From positions 620,001 to 684,000 of the forward strand of contig NZ_BMCR01000001.1 in assembly GCF_014635285.1 (NCBI RefSeq): a DNA stretch of 64,000 bases. Direction: 5' to 3'. The stretch comes from Stappia taiwanensis (lineage in GTDB: Bacteria; Pseudomonadota; Alphaproteobacteria; Rhizobiales; Stappiaceae). Each line of letters begins with the position of its first letter. Positions within the stretch are counted from its first letter, which is position 1. Below the pieces are notes generated by a model. That model was not told the DNA's origin, searched no databases, and was given only the letters and a program-made list of their open reading frames with translations. Below, one piece after another: positions 43,605 to 53,952 of the stretch. The position numbers were made by a program, and so were the translations under genes.

Positions 43605-45236
43605 TCAGGCAACCTCGGCTTCGGCCTCATTTTCGCCCATGTCCGCCTCGCCGGAGGACAGCGCCTGCGCCAGCTCGATGAACAGCGGCGCGGGCAGCGG
43701 CGGCGAGAAAATATACCCTTGAGCGGCGGAGACGCCCAACTCGCGCAGCCGCTCGATCTGCTCCATCGTCTCGACGCCTTCGGCGATGATGCCCATGCCC
43801 AGATTGTCCGCCAGTTCCACCATCGTATCGACGATGGTGGTGGAATTGTCGTCGGTCCCCAGGCTGTCGATGAACATCTTGTCGATCTTGATGATGTCGA
43901 TCCCCAGCTTCTGCAGATAGGCAAATCCGCCATGACCGGTGCCCACGTCGTCCAGCGCGACACGCACCCCAAAGGCCTGCAACTCGGCGATGATCTTGCG
44001 GGCCGTTTCCATGTCCGACAGGGGCTGGCGCTCGGTGACCTCCAGCACGATCTGCTGATAGGCGATCTTCGAGCCGCCATAGATCTGCTTGATGTCCTCG
44101 ATCACCTGCCGGTCCTCGAAATGGCCGGCGAACAGGTTGACCGACAGCTTGAACTCCGGGTTCTCGTGGTAGAGGTCGGCCACCTCGTCCCGGGTCTTGC
44201 GCATGATCTGCCGGGTCATCTCGAAGATGTGCCCGTGTGTCTCGGCAAAGGTCATGAAGGCGCCGGGCGAGATCACCGATCCGTCCGGCCGGGCCCACCG
44301 CATCAGCACCTCGCAGCCGCGCAGACGACCGGTCTCGATATCCATCACCGGCTGGTAGTAGGGCACGAATTCGCCGTTGCGGATCGCCTGGACGAAATCG
44401 TCCTCCGCCTCGCTTTCCGGTCGCCAGGAAATCCAGACGCCGACCGCGACGAACAGGATCGCGAAGCCAACGCAGGCAATCGCCGCCACCACCTTCAGAT
44501 CCCGCACCAGATTGTCGGCGGCCGATGCCGGTGCCGTAACCTGCGCCACCATCGGATACTTTTCCGAACTGACCTCCACCATCAGCTCCGGATCCTCGCC
44601 GAAGCGGTCGCTCGGCGCCGGCTCACCGGATTTCAGCCAGACAACACCATCCCCCAGCCGCAACTCCGCCTGACGGTAGGCTCGCAGATACTCCGGACCG
44701 GGGTCGATCGAGATCGCCACCGGCGAGATTTCCGCCAGGAGCCGGTTGCCATTGCCGATCCGCCAACTCACCAGCGCGATGCGCGTTCCCTCGTAGGATC
44801 TGTCGCGCATGCCGATACCCACGAGCGGCGAATCCACCTTCAACGCCGGCAACACCGGCTCGCCGCTGGTGATCTGGTCCGGCACGTTGCACATCAAGAC
44901 GCCGTTGGCGTCGACAACGCCGATCATCTGCACATAGGGCGCGGCGATCAGACCGGCGTGAAACGCCGCCCGGTCGATGGCAGCACAGGTGACATTGCCG
45001 TCCTTGTGCAAGGCCTGCAGCGCCGTGACCGCATCGTTGATCGCCTTTTCCGCGCGCATCACATAGCGTTCGGCGACGGCCTTCATCTCGGCCCGCGCCT
45101 GGGTCACAGCATAGTTATCGAGGATATAGTTGGCCGCAATCAGGGGCGCGACCGCGAGAACAAGCGCGATCAGCAGTGTCCTGAAGAAAAGGGCATATCG
45201 ATGCGACACACGAGGTTCCGGAATTTCAGCCTGCAC
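43605..45236 (-). CDS. Membrane CSS-domain EAL phosphodiesterase
   Basis: 543 aa, predicted to cleave cyclic di-GMP. An N-terminal membrane segment (LLIALVLAVAPLIAANYIL), a periplasmic CSS-like domain with Cys in NVTCAAID and VLMCNVP, a second membrane segment (VVAAIACVGFAILFVAVGVWISW), then a cytoplasmic EAL domain. Catalytic residues appear intact: EVLMRW (EVL instead of EAL), SVNLF, LEVTER, ALDDVGTG, IKIDKMFI, AEGVET and the final GYIFSPP. CSS domains are known to be regulated by periplasmic thiol state. The start is a GTG at 45236; a GTG nine codons later is an alternative. Stands alone. Confidence 0.9.
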   Translation of the reverse strand: MQAEIPEPRVSHRYALFFRTLLIALVLAVAPLIAANYILDNYAVTQARAEMKAVAERYVMRAEKAINDAVTALQALHKDGNVTCAAIDRAAFHAGLIAAPYVQMIGVVDANGVLMCNVPDQITSGEPVLPALKVDSPLVGIGMRDRSYEGTRIALVSWRIGNGNRLLAEISPVAISIDPGPEYLRAYRQAELRLGDGVVWLKSGEPAPSDRFGEDPELMVEVSSEKYPMVAQVTAPASAADNLVRDLKVVAAIACVGFAILFVAVGVWISWRPESEAEDDFVQAIRNGEFVPYYQPVMDIETGRLRGCEVLMRWARPDGSVISPGAFMTFAETHGHIFEMTRQIMRKTRDEVADLYHENPEFKLSVNLFAGHFEDRQVIEDIKQIYGGSKIAYQQIVLEVTERQPLSDMETARKIIAELQAFGVRVALDDVGTGHGGFAYLQKLGIDIIKIDKMFIDSLGTDDNSTTIVDTMVELADNLGMGIIAEGVETMEQIERLRELGVSAAQGYIFSPPLPAPLFIELAQALSSGEADMGENEAEAEVA

Positions 45237-45358
45237 TCATCATGCACCAGCTTGGTAAATGACCCCTGAAGACATGACAAGTCTTTGAAAAAAACGCAAA
45301 GACCGGCTACCTGTTGAAGGTGGTTTTTCACAGTCCCGCCGCGAGGAGTTCCAAACTC

Positions 45359-46270
45359 ATGCAGGCTTTATTTATCGGCCAGGCATATATCGACATTACC
45401 TTTCTCACCGACACCCTGCCGACGGGCGACGAAAAGGCCATTGCCCGCGACTACGCCGTCAGTTTCGGCGGCAACGCGGTGAACGCCGCCTTCACCTGCG
45501 CCCGGCTCGGCGTCCAGCCGGATCTGATGTGTTCCCAGGCCGATGACTGGCTGGCCCGCATGTTCCTCGACATGGCGGCGCAGTACGGGGTGACGGTCCA
45601 TGGCCGCAAGGTGCATGAATCCTCCCTGTCCTTCATCATGCCCAAGGGCGGGAAGCGGGCGATCGTCCGCTGTCGGGACAACGACTTCCTGCACCCTTTT
45701 CAGAAGCTGAACCTTTCCGGCTGCCGCGCCCTGCATCTGGATGGGCATATGCCCGACGCCGCCCTTTATTATGCGCGCGCCTGCCGGGAAGCGGGCATCC
45801 TCACCTCGCTGGACGGCGGCGCGGTGCGCGAGGACACCGAGGAGCTGCTGAGGTTCGTCGACGTGGCGATCGTTTCCGCCCGCTTTTGCGAGCAACTGAA
45901 CCTGAGCGTTCCGGACACCCTCGCCTACTTGCGCGAAAAGGGATGCCGGGTTGGCGGCGTTACCCTCGGTGAGGAGGGAATGTACTGGTATGAGGACACC
46001 TCGCCGATGCGGCATCTGCCGGCGCTCGATGTGCCCTCCGAAAAGGTGATCGACACCAACGGCGCCGGCGACGTCTTTCACGGCGCCTATATCAACGCGT
46101 TCCTGACCTCTCCGGATGCCCCGTGGTCGAAGCACTTCACCTTTGCCCGGGCCGCCTCCGCCCATGCCATCCAGCATCTGGGCAACGAAGCAAGCCTGCC
46201 CGCTCTCAACGATGTCTGCGCGGCGATGGCGAGCCTGCCTGAACGCCCCTTGTCCCCAGCGCAAGGCTGA
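45359..46270 (+). CDS. PfkB-family carbohydrate kinase
   Basis: 303 aa ribokinase-like sugar or nucleoside kinase. The first PfkB signature region is SFGGNAVNAAFTCARLG; the second, with the catalytic Asp, is VIDTNGAGDVFHGAYINAF. The N-terminus MQALFIGQAYIDITFLTDTLP is the usual first strand; the ATG at 45359 has GAGGAG upstream at somewhat long spacing. The phosphate acceptor (sugar, KDG or nucleoside) cannot be decided from sequence. It is divergent from the EAL gene and lies upstream of the two secreted paralogues with a 198 bp gap. Confidence 0.88.
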   Translation: MQALFIGQAYIDITFLTDTLPTGDEKAIARDYAVSFGGNAVNAAFTCARLGVQPDLMCSQADDWLARMFLDMAAQYGVTVHGRKVHESSLSFIMPKGGKRAIVRCRDNDFLHPFQKLNLSGCRALHLDGHMPDAALYYARACREAGILTSLDGGAVREDTEELLRFVDVAIVSARFCEQLNLSVPDTLAYLREKGCRVGGVTLGEEGMYWYEDTSPMRHLPALDVPSEKVIDTNGAGDVFHGAYINAFLTSPDAPWSKHFTFARAASAHAIQHLGNEASLPALNDVCAAMASLPERPLSPAQG

Positions 46271-46468
46271 GCGGACCGCCGGGACGCCCTGCTCCCGCTT
46301 GCGCGGGCGACGGATTTATGTCGCCCCCATCACATTTTTCACGATTTCCCCGTGCATGCACGCCCCCTGCCTGCCGCTACGGGTTGTCCTGCCCTGCATC
46401 TTGGCGCATCGTAACGGTCCGCTGGCAGGGAGCGGAAACCAACCCAACCGAGTTTGGAGACATCTTTC

Positions 46469-47653
46469 ATGTTGCACTACCCTTCACGAACGGCCATGGC
46501 CCTCGTGCTCGCCTGTCCGCTGCTCCTGCCCTCCGCAGGCTTCGCCTTCGAGGCGTCCGACAACGCCATTGCCCAGCGGTTCCTTGAGACGGTCGAGGCC
46601 GGCGACGCTGTCGTGACCGGGTACAAGAGCGTCGAAAGTGCCAACGACACCGTCACCATCACCGGCCTTGAGGCCACCTTGGAGGATGATGACGAAGCGC
46701 GGCTGACAATCAACGAAACGCTGCTGTCCGGCGCCAAGATCCTTGAAAACGGCCGGCTGTCGGTCGTCACCATGACCCTGAAGGGCGTGAGCATCGAGGA
46801 TGACGACGACGATGATGTGCGCATCACCGTCAAGACCATCAACGTCGCCGATGCGGTTCTGCCCTCCCCCGAGGAAGTGGAAGCGGAAGGCAGCGCCGAC
46901 GCCGTCGCCCCGTCCTACTCGCGCGCCGAGCTGGTCGACATGCTGATCGACGCTGGCGAGGAAGGTCAGGTCCCGGTCGCTCGTGTACTGATGCAGATCG
47001 ACTCCATGGACGGCGACCTGCCGACCGCCGGCTCCGTTCAGGCCGAAGGCATTACCATCGCCGCAGCATCGCTGGATGACGACGGCAAGAAGGCGATGAC
47101 CGACCTCGGTTACGAGTCGATCACCCTCAGCCTGGAAATGCAGGCCAACTGGGATCCGGATGGCGGCGTCCTGTCGCTCAACACCCTCAAGGTTTCCGGT
47201 GAGGAAGCGGCAACGCTGATTGCATCCCTGCGAATGAGCGGCGTGACCCGCGAAGTGATGGCGGAGCTGGAGAAGGCGCAGGACAACCCGGAGCAGGCAA
47301 TGGGCCTGATGCAGAATCTGCTGGTCGACCAAATCTCCATCCGGATCGACAACGATTCGCTGGTTGACCGCGTTCTCGACAAGCAGGCGAAGGAAGCGGG
47401 CTCCTCGCGCGAGGAATTCGTCGGCCAGTTGACCGGCGCTCTTCCCCTGATGCTTTCGGTCATCAACAACGCCGATTTCCAGAAGAAAGTGGCGAGCGCC
47501 GCTACGGCATTCCTGAAGGATCCGAAGTCGCTCACCGCCAAGGCGGCGCCGCCGGCACCGGTGCCCTTCGCGCAGATTCTCGGAACCGCCATGATGGCGC
47601 CGCAGTCCCTGCCCGATATCCTCGGTGTCAGCATCTCCGCCAACGAAGACTGA
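46469..47653 (+). CDS. Secreted protein of unknown function, tandem paralogue A
   Basis: 394 aa with a clear signal peptide (MLHYPSRTAMALVLACPLLLPSAGFAFEA). The start at 46469 is set by GGAG 9 nt upstream. The mature protein is acidic and beta-rich, with an Asp run (EDDDDDDVR) near residue 113. The C-terminal about 190 residues align with the end of the next gene product, for example DNPEQAMGLMQNLLVDQISI / SLVDRVLD and PVPFAQILGTAMMAPQSLP. No known domain recognised. A strong terminator at 47663-47691 separates it from paralogue B. Confidence 0.8.
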   Translation: MLHYPSRTAMALVLACPLLLPSAGFAFEASDNAIAQRFLETVEAGDAVVTGYKSVESANDTVTITGLEATLEDDDEARLTINETLLSGAKILENGRLSVVTMTLKGVSIEDDDDDDVRITVKTINVADAVLPSPEEVEAEGSADAVAPSYSRAELVDMLIDAGEEGQVPVARVLMQIDSMDGDLPTAGSVQAEGITIAAASLDDDGKKAMTDLGYESITLSLEMQANWDPDGGVLSLNTLKVSGEEAATLIASLRMSGVTREVMAELEKAQDNPEQAMGLMQNLLVDQISIRIDNDSLVDRVLDKQAKEAGSSREEFVGQLTGALPLMLSVINNADFQKKVASAATAFLKDPKSLTAKAAPPAPVPFAQILGTAMMAPQSLPDILGVSISANED

Positions 47654-47662
47654 CGAAAACGC

Positions 47663-47691
47663 AAGAGGGCCCTATGGGCCCTCTTCTCTTT
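47663..47691 (+). terminator. Terminator between the two secreted paralogue genes
   Basis: AAGAGGGCCC-TAT-GGGCCCTCTT followed by CTCTTT, 10 bp after the stop of paralogue A. It implies paralogue B has its own promoter or depends on read-through. Confidence 0.8.
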
Positions 47692-47779
47692 GCACGACCA
47701 TATCCATTGACCGACTGTCGGCCTCGCGCGGCTCCTTCCTCCACCGCTGGCGAGGCCATATTGAACGCATAGCAGGATC

Positions 47780-49861
47780 ATGACGCACAAGATCAGAACC
47801 TACCTCATGAGCGGCGCGCTGACCGTGTCGCTGGGCTTTGTCGGCCTGACGCCGGCACTGGCCAATCCGGCCACCGACTCCGTCGAACGCTTCTTTGCCT
47901 GGGCCAAGGAAACCGGCGCGGTGACCGCCGAATACGGCAGCCTCATCGAGACCGCCCCGGAAGACGCGATCCTGCGGGACGCCAAGCTCGCCTGGTCCTT
48001 CTCCTTCAAGTTCGGCGGCGACGAACTGACCGTCGACCTGGCCATGAACGCCCCCGAAACCCGCTTCTTCGGTGCGAAGAAAAGCGACGACGGGGTGTTC
48101 TTCCAGAAGATCGAACAGCCGGGCGTGTTCGAGTTCCGCGTGAACGCCGCGGAAAAGGCGGCGGACGAGGGCGAGGAAAAGACCCTGTTCGCGCTGACCG
48201 GACGCCAGCATGACGCGGTCACCACCGGTTACTTCCAGCCGACCTTGCCGGTGATCGCCGAGGCGCCGGAACAGCCGGTATCGCGCTTCTTCCCGCTGCT
48301 GCGCACCGCCCTCGACACGCGGATCGAGGCTTCGTCCGCGCGGCTGGTTGAGGCCGAGACGCGCCTCGCCGACGGCTCCATCCAGACCGACCGCTACGAA
48401 GGCCTCTCGATCAAGGGCATGCACGACGGACGGATCGCCGAGCAGCGCATCGAGCGCATGGTGTCCGAAAGCACGCTCGACCTGACACCGGACGACGACA
48501 CCGATAAACCCATGACCATGCGTCAGGAAAGCGGCGTCTACCTGGTGCTCGGCCAGGACCTGAAGCCGGTGCTGCGGCTGGTCGGTATCCTGCCCGCCGA
48601 TACCAAGGTGCGCGACACCGTCATGGAACGGACGGAACTGAATGATCTGACCGTCTCCACCCCGGTCGGCTCCTTCAGCCTGAAGAAGGCCGCCGCCGAC
48701 AACGCCCATATCGCGCCGCAGACGCCGGTGTTTCCGATTGGCGAGCTGGCGGACCAGGCGGTGCTCGGCACCGTGCCGGAGGATAGGGCGGCAGTTCTGG
48801 AGCTCGGCCGCAACGCACTGAGGACCCTTGAGGGCCTGTCGGTCGCCAATCTGGAGCTGGACGCTCTGGCGATCAAATCCGAAGAGGTCAGCGGCGGCAT
48901 CGACAAGATTGCCGTGAAGAATGCGTCCTATCGCAACCTCGGCGACCTCACCATCGAGGGAACCGCCTTCAAGATCCGCGAGAACGACACCGATTTCGCG
49001 CTTGCGCGCTTCCAGATGTCGGATCTCGCCCTCAGCCCGCTTGCCTCCTATCTCGGCTTTATGGTGCTTGCGGACGAGAAGGAACCGTCCCTGACGGAGT
49101 ATCTCTCAATGGTGCCGACCCTCGGCCTGATCGACATCCAGGGCCTGAAGGTTGCTTCCAACAAGCTGCCCACGCCGATCTCGCTCACCCACTACCGCTT
49201 TGCCATGAGCGACTTCATCGCCCCGTTCCCGACCCGGATCGATGGCGAAACCAAGGGCCTGGAAATCCCCGTCAGGGCGCTCGACAACAAGGACGCCCGC
49301 CGCATCTTTGGCCGGCTCGGCCTTGCCAGCCTGCGCTACTCCGATGAGATCAAGCTGGCCTGGAACGAGGACGACCAGACCCTGCGGCTCGATCCGATGA
49401 AGATCGCGATCGACGGCGGTGGCACTGTCGAACTGGCGTTCGAACTCGGCGGCATTCCCCGCATCGTCTTCGAGGATCCCGAGCAGGCACAGGCGGCGAT
49501 GGCAACGGCCACCGTCAACCGGCTGCGGCTCGCGATTACCGATGCACGTCTGGTCACGTCGATCCTCGACAGCGTCAATGGCAACAAGGGCGACACGCCC
49601 GAGGACCTGACCGCGACCTCTGAAGAGTTCGCGCAGATGCTCGCGGACGAGGCCATGACCAACCTCGGCCCGGTCAAGGACACGTCCTTCGGCCAGAACC
49701 TGCATGCGGCGATCAAGACCTTCCTGGTCTCGCCGGGCCGGTTCGAGCTGCATGTCGAACCGAACGCTCCGGTGCCGGCGACGCAGATCCTCGGGATGCT
49801 CGCCACCTCGCCGCAAATGCTGCCCGGGCTGCTCAACGCTTCGGTCTCCGCAGCCCCCTGA
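47780..49861 (+). CDS. Secreted protein of unknown function, tandem paralogue B
   Basis: 693 aa. Signal peptide MTHKIRTYLMSGALTVSLGFVGLTPALA. The mature chain is beta-rich throughout, with alternating hydrophobic residues and repeated units such as SVANLELDALAIKSEEVSGGI and IDIQGLKVASNKLPTPISL, reminiscent of long beta-repeat or AsmA-like envelope proteins. The last about 190 residues match paralogue A: DPEQAQAAMATATVNRLRLAI / ARLVTSILD and PVPATQILGMLATSPQMLPGLL. No enzymatic motif. Probably periplasmic. Function unknown; the pairing with A suggests a common process. Confidence 0.8.
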   Translation: MTHKIRTYLMSGALTVSLGFVGLTPALANPATDSVERFFAWAKETGAVTAEYGSLIETAPEDAILRDAKLAWSFSFKFGGDELTVDLAMNAPETRFFGAKKSDDGVFFQKIEQPGVFEFRVNAAEKAADEGEEKTLFALTGRQHDAVTTGYFQPTLPVIAEAPEQPVSRFFPLLRTALDTRIEASSARLVEAETRLADGSIQTDRYEGLSIKGMHDGRIAEQRIERMVSESTLDLTPDDDTDKPMTMRQESGVYLVLGQDLKPVLRLVGILPADTKVRDTVMERTELNDLTVSTPVGSFSLKKAAADNAHIAPQTPVFPIGELADQAVLGTVPEDRAAVLELGRNALRTLEGLSVANLELDALAIKSEEVSGGIDKIAVKNASYRNLGDLTIEGTAFKIRENDTDFALARFQMSDLALSPLASYLGFMVLADEKEPSLTEYLSMVPTLGLIDIQGLKVASNKLPTPISLTHYRFAMSDFIAPFPTRIDGETKGLEIPVRALDNKDARRIFGRLGLASLRYSDEIKLAWNEDDQTLRLDPMKIAIDGGGTVELAFELGGIPRIVFEDPEQAQAAMATATVNRLRLAITDARLVTSILDSVNGNKGDTPEDLTATSEEFAQMLADEAMTNLGPVKDTSFGQNLHAAIKTFLVSPGRFELHVEPNAPVPATQILGMLATSPQMLPGLLNASVSAAP

Positions 49862-49914
49862 CGCAGAGACCGGATTTCCGGACGCGCCCTGCGTCCGGAA
49901 ACACCGCCTACGCA

Positions 49915-49948
49915 AACGCCGCCGGGCTCACACCGGCGGCGTTTTTTT
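49915..49948 (+). terminator. Rho-independent terminator after paralogue B
   Basis: AACGCCGCCGG / CCGGCGGCGTT, an 11 bp perfect stem with a 7 nt loop and a run of seven T. A second perfect hairpin (TTCCGGACGC / GCGTCCGGAA, 49876-49900) without T tract lies just upstream. Confidence 0.9.
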
Positions 49949-50054
49949 ATGCATGGGGCCAGACAACATGCGGGCGCCCGCGCCCGTGCCGGCGCTTCGG
50001 CACGCAAGGCAGAGATACCAGAGGGGAACGGATCAGCCGTGCAAGAGTGCTTGC

Positions 50055-51839
50055 TCAGGAGGCGGCGCCAGAGCCGTTGAACTGGAGATCGCACAGGCGC
50101 CGGTAGAGGCCATCGCGCGCATGAAGCTCCCCATGGGAGCCGCGCTCCACCACTCGTCCCCGGTCCATGACAACGATCTGCGCCGCCTCGCGCACGGTCG
50201 CCAGCCTATGGGCAATGACGAGGGTGGTGCGGCCGCGCATCAGATTGGCGAGCGCCGCCTGAACCTTGGCTTCCGATTCTGAATCGAGCGCCGAGGTTGC
50301 CTCGTCGAGCAACAGGATCGGCGCATCGCGCAGCAAGGCCCGGGCAATGGCGATCCGCTGGCGCTGGCCGCCGGACAAGCGCCCGCCGCCCTCACCTACT
50401 TCGCTGTCGTAGCCCTGGTCCAGCCCCATGATGAACTCATGGGCATTGGCCTCGATGGCCGCCTGACGAATGGCCGCCTCATCCGCGCCGGGCCGTCCCA
50501 TGGCGATATTCTCGCGCACGGTGGTGTTGAACAGGAAGGTATCCTGCGACACGAAGGCCAGCGCCGCCCGTACGGAAGCGGTGTCGGCGGCGCGGATATC
50601 CTGCCCGTCGATCCGGATCGCTCCCGCGTTGGGCGTGTAGAACCGCTCCAGCAGACCGAAGACCGTCGACTTGCCCGCCCCCGACGGACCGACCAGCGCG
50701 GTGATCTCACCCGGTCGCGCCTCGAAGGACAGGCCGTCGAGGGCCGGCGTCTCGCCGTAGTGGAAGCGGACATCCTCGAACGTGACGCGCCCTTCCGGCA
50801 CGGCGAGCGGCGCGGAGCCCGCCGTCTCGGTTTCTCCGACCGCACGGTCGAGCACCTCGTACATCAACCGCACGCCGACCAGATTGTTCGACAGGTTGAC
50901 GTTCAGCCGGGCCAGTCGGCGGGCCGGGTCATAGGCCAGAAGCAGCGCGGTGATGAAGGCGAAGAACGCTCCCGGATCGCTGCCCAGTTCGATCACCGCA
51001 TAGCCGCCATAGAGAATGACAAGCGCAATCGCCACACCGCCGAGGGTTTCCATCACCGGCGAGGTGCGCGCCGTCAGGCGGACGATCTTGTTGGATTGTC
51101 GTTCCACCTCGGCGACAGCCGCATTCATGTCGGCCCGCATCCGCTCCTCAGCGCCGAACGCCTTGACCGTCCGGATGCCGGTCACCGTCTCCTGCGCCAC
51201 CGACAGGATCCGCGAGAGCGAGACGAACTGAGACTTGGCGACCCGGCGCACCCGGCGGACCAGCCCGGCGACGAGCAGGATCGCCGGCGGCGCGATCACC
51301 AGCGCGATGAGGCTCATCACCGGATCCTGCGCCACCATCACCGCGACAAGGGCAATGACGGTCAGCAGATCGCGGCCGACCGCGGTCACCACCATATCGA
51401 GCGCGGCTCGCGCCGCAGAGGCATTGTGTGAAAGGCGGGTGGCCAGATCACCGAGACCGGAGCTTTCGAAAAAGGCAACGTCCTGCCGGGTGATCGTCTC
51501 GAACAACCGGCGCTGGGTGGCGGCGACAATCGCATTGCCGATCCGCCCGAGCACCACCATCTGGCCATAAGTGGCCGCGCCCTTGAGGGAAAAGATCACC
51601 AGGACGACGCCGGCGATTGCCAGCACCATCGTCGCGTTCCGCTCCAGAAACACCTGATTGATGATGTCCCGCATGATCCAGGCGCTGGCGGCGGTGGTCG
51701 CCGCGATCACGCCCATGAAGACAAAGGCAAGCGCATACTGCCAGGCGAAGGCCCTGGCGTTTTCCATCACCAGACGGCGGATCAGGAAGAGCGCCCCTTC
51801 CGTGTCGCCAAACAGCAGGCGTTCGATCCGCTTCAACAC
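50055..51839 (-). CDS. ABC exporter, MsbA-like (fused membrane and ATPase domains)
   Basis: 594 aa half-transporter. Residues about 25-320 hold six membrane segments (AFAWQYALAFVFMGVIAATTAASAW, MVLAIAGVVLVIFSLKGAA, LLTVIALVAVMVAQDPVMSLIALVIAP, MVETLGGVAIALVILYGG-like). The ATPase part has Walker A GPSGAGKST, Q-loop AFVSQDTFLF, signature LSGGQRQRIAIARALL, Walker B ILLLDEATSALDSE and the H-loop in LVIAHRLATV. Lipid flippase or multidrug export are the usual roles; which applies is open. Start codon is GTG. It is 94 bp downstream of aspS on the same strand. Confidence 0.92.
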   Translation of the reverse strand: MLKRIERLLFGDTEGALFLIRRLVMENARAFAWQYALAFVFMGVIAATTAASAWIMRDIINQVFLERNATMVLAIAGVVLVIFSLKGAATYGQMVVLGRIGNAIVAATQRRLFETITRQDVAFFESSGLGDLATRLSHNASAARAALDMVVTAVGRDLLTVIALVAVMVAQDPVMSLIALVIAPPAILLVAGLVRRVRRVAKSQFVSLSRILSVAQETVTGIRTVKAFGAEERMRADMNAAVAEVERQSNKIVRLTARTSPVMETLGGVAIALVILYGGYAVIELGSDPGAFFAFITALLLAYDPARRLARLNVNLSNNLVGVRLMYEVLDRAVGETETAGSAPLAVPEGRVTFEDVRFHYGETPALDGLSFEARPGEITALVGPSGAGKSTVFGLLERFYTPNAGAIRIDGQDIRAADTASVRAALAFVSQDTFLFNTTVRENIAMGRPGADEAAIRQAAIEANAHEFIMGLDQGYDSEVGEGGGRLSGGQRQRIAIARALLRDAPILLLDEATSALDSESEAKVQAALANLMRGRTTLVIAHRLATVREAAQIVVMDRGRVVERGSHGELHARDGLYRRLCDLQFNGSGAAS

Positions 51840-51933
51840 GTGACCATGCCTCGTTGCGCAATGAATCCGGTCGCGACCGGCCAGCGGCAGGCCGGCCCCA
51901 ATCGGCCGGCGTGCCGTGAACCGGTCATCCGGG

Positions 51934-53718
51934 TCAGCCGTTTTCCGGCAGGTTGAGCCGGATATGCAGATCGCGCAACTGGCTCGGGAACACGTCGGAC
52001 GGCGCGCCCATCAGGAGATCCTGCGCCTGCTGGTTCATCGGGAACAACGTGACTTCGCGCAGGTTCTTCGCGCCGACCAGCAGCATGACGATCCGGTCGA
52101 TGCCGGCGGCCATGCCACCATGCGGCGGAGCGCCATACTGGAAGGCCCGGTACATACCACCGAAGCGCTCTTCCAGCACCGTCTCATCGTAGCCGGCGAT
52201 CTCGAAGGCACGCTTCATGATCTCCGGCTTGTGGTTCCGGATCGCGCCGGAGGCGATCTCGTAGCCGTTGCAGACGATGTCGTACTGCCAGGCGTTCAGC
52301 TCCAGCGGATCGGTGGTCTCGAGCCCTTCCAGGCCGCCCTGGGGCATGGAGAACGGGTTGTGCGAGAAATCGACCTTCTTCTCGTCCTCGTCCCATTCGT
52401 ACATCGGGAAGTCGACGATCCAGGCCAGCTCGAACCGGTCGCGGTCGACCAGGTTCAGCTCCTCGCCGGCGCGGGTCCGGGCCTTGCCGGCGAAATCGGC
52501 GAACTTCTTCGGATCGCCAGCGACGAAGAACGCCGCATCGCCTGCTTCCAGACCGAGCTGCTGGCGGATCGCCTCGGTGCGCTCCGGACCGATGTTCTTG
52601 GCCAGCGGACCGGCACCGGCGATAGCACCGTCCTCTTCGCGCCAGAAGATATAGCCAAGGCCCGGCTGGCCCTCGCCCTGCGCCCAGGAGTTCATCCGGT
52701 CGCAGAAGGCCCGGCTGCCGCCGGTCTTGGCCGGGATCGCCCAGACCGCGTTCTTCGGATCTTCCAGCATCCGCGCGAAGATCTTGAAGCCGGAGCCGGC
52801 GAAATGCTCGCCCACGTCCTGCATCTCGATGGGGTTGCGCAGGTCCGGCTTGTCGCTGCCGTATTTGCGGATCGCCTCTGCATAAGGAATGCGGGCGAAG
52901 GTCGCGCTCACCGGCTTGCCCTCGGCAAACTCCTCGAAGACACCGCGAATGACCGGCTCCATCGCCGTGAACACGTCTTCCTGCTCGACGAAGCTCATCT
53001 CCACGTCAAGCTGGTAGAACTCGCCCGGCAGACGGTCGGCGCGCGGATCCTCGTCGCGGAAACACGGCGCGATCTGGAAATAGCGGTCGAAGCCCGACAC
53101 CATCAGCAGCTGCTTGAACTGCTGCGGCGCCTGCGGCAGCGCGTAGAACTTGCCCGGATGCAGGCGCGAGGGCACGAGGAAGTCGCGTGCGCCTTCCGGC
53201 GAGGAGGCCGTCAGGATCGGCGTCTGGAACTCGGCAAAGCCCACCCCTTCCATGCGGCGACGCAGGGAGGCGATGATCTTCGACCGGGTCATGATGTTCT
53301 GGTGCAGCGTCTCGCGGCGCAGGTCCAGGAACCGGTAGGTCAGACGGATGTCTTCCGGGTATTCCGGCTCGGCGAACACCGGCAGCGGCAATTCGCGCGC
53401 ATCGCCCAGCACTTCCATGTCGCGAATGAAGAGCTCGATATGCCCGGTCGGCAGATTCTCGTTGATCACCTCAGCGTCGCGCCGCTTGACCTCGCCATCG
53501 ATGCGCACGCACCATTCGGCGCGAACCGCCTCGGCCTTGGCAAAGGCCGGCGAATCGGGATCGACCACGCATTGGGTAATGCCGTAGTGATCGCGCAGAT
53601 CGATGAACAGCAAGCCGCCATGGTCGCGCACACGATGAACCCAGCCGGACAGGCGCGCGGTTTCACCGACATGGTCTTCGCGCAGTTCCCCGCACGTGTG
53701 GCTGCGATAGCGATGCAT
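51934..53718 (-). CDS. aspS: Aspartyl-tRNA synthetase (bacterial type)
   Basis: Class II synthetase charging tRNA-Asp (possibly also tRNA-Asn). 594 aa with the bacterial insertion domain. N-terminal OB-fold: [38 protein letters not shown]. Class II motifs: motif 2 region [24 protein letters not shown], and motif 3 region [14 protein letters not shown]. The start at 53718 is set by GAGGAAATA upstream and by family homology ([12 protein letters not shown]); the frame continues upstream to 53787 without conserved sequence. Whether it is discriminating or not cannot be settled by eye. Confidence 0.96.
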   Translation of the reverse strand: MHRYRSHTCGELREDHVGETARLSGWVHRVRDHGGLLFIDLRDHYGITQCVVDPDSPAFAKAEAVRAEWCVRIDGEVKRRDAEVINENLPTGHIELFIRDMEVLGDARELPLPVFAEPEYPEDIRLTYRFLDLRRETLHQNIMTRSKIIASLRRRMEGVGFAEFQTPILTASSPEGARDFLVPSRLHPGKFYALPQAPQQFKQLLMVSGFDRYFQIAPCFRDEDPRADRLPGEFYQLDVEMSFVEQEDVFTAMEPVIRGVFEEFAEGKPVSATFARIPYAEAIRKYGSDKPDLRNPIEMQDVGEHFAGSGFKIFARMLEDPKNAVWAIPAKTGGSRAFCDRMNSWAQGEGQPGLGYIFWREEDGAIAGAGPLAKNIGPERTEAIRQQLGLEAGDAAFFVAGDPKKFADFAGKARTRAGEELNLVDRDRFELAWIVDFPMYEWDEDEKKVDFSHNPFSMPQGGLEGLETTDPLELNAWQYDIVCNGYEIASGAIRNHKPEIMKRAFEIAGYDETVLEERFGGMYRAFQYGAPPHGGMAAGIDRIVMLLVGAKNLREVTLFPMNQQAQDLLMGAPSDVFPSQLRDLHIRLNLPENG

Positions 53719-53952
53719 TATTTCCTCGATGGCCTGACTTGGAAAAACGGGTGACCGGCGCATTCCTGCGCCGGGTGCACAAGCCACGGGAGCGCCGCAA
53801 AGTCAAGGATACGGCACGGTCGATCCACTTGGACACCGCTTGCCCGGTCTGGCAGCCAGGACACAGCTGAGAAGAAATTGCCGCCTGACCGCAGGCTCAT
53901 GGCGGTTTCGTGGCGACAAGATGAAAAAGCTGGGATATACGTCGCGATCAAC

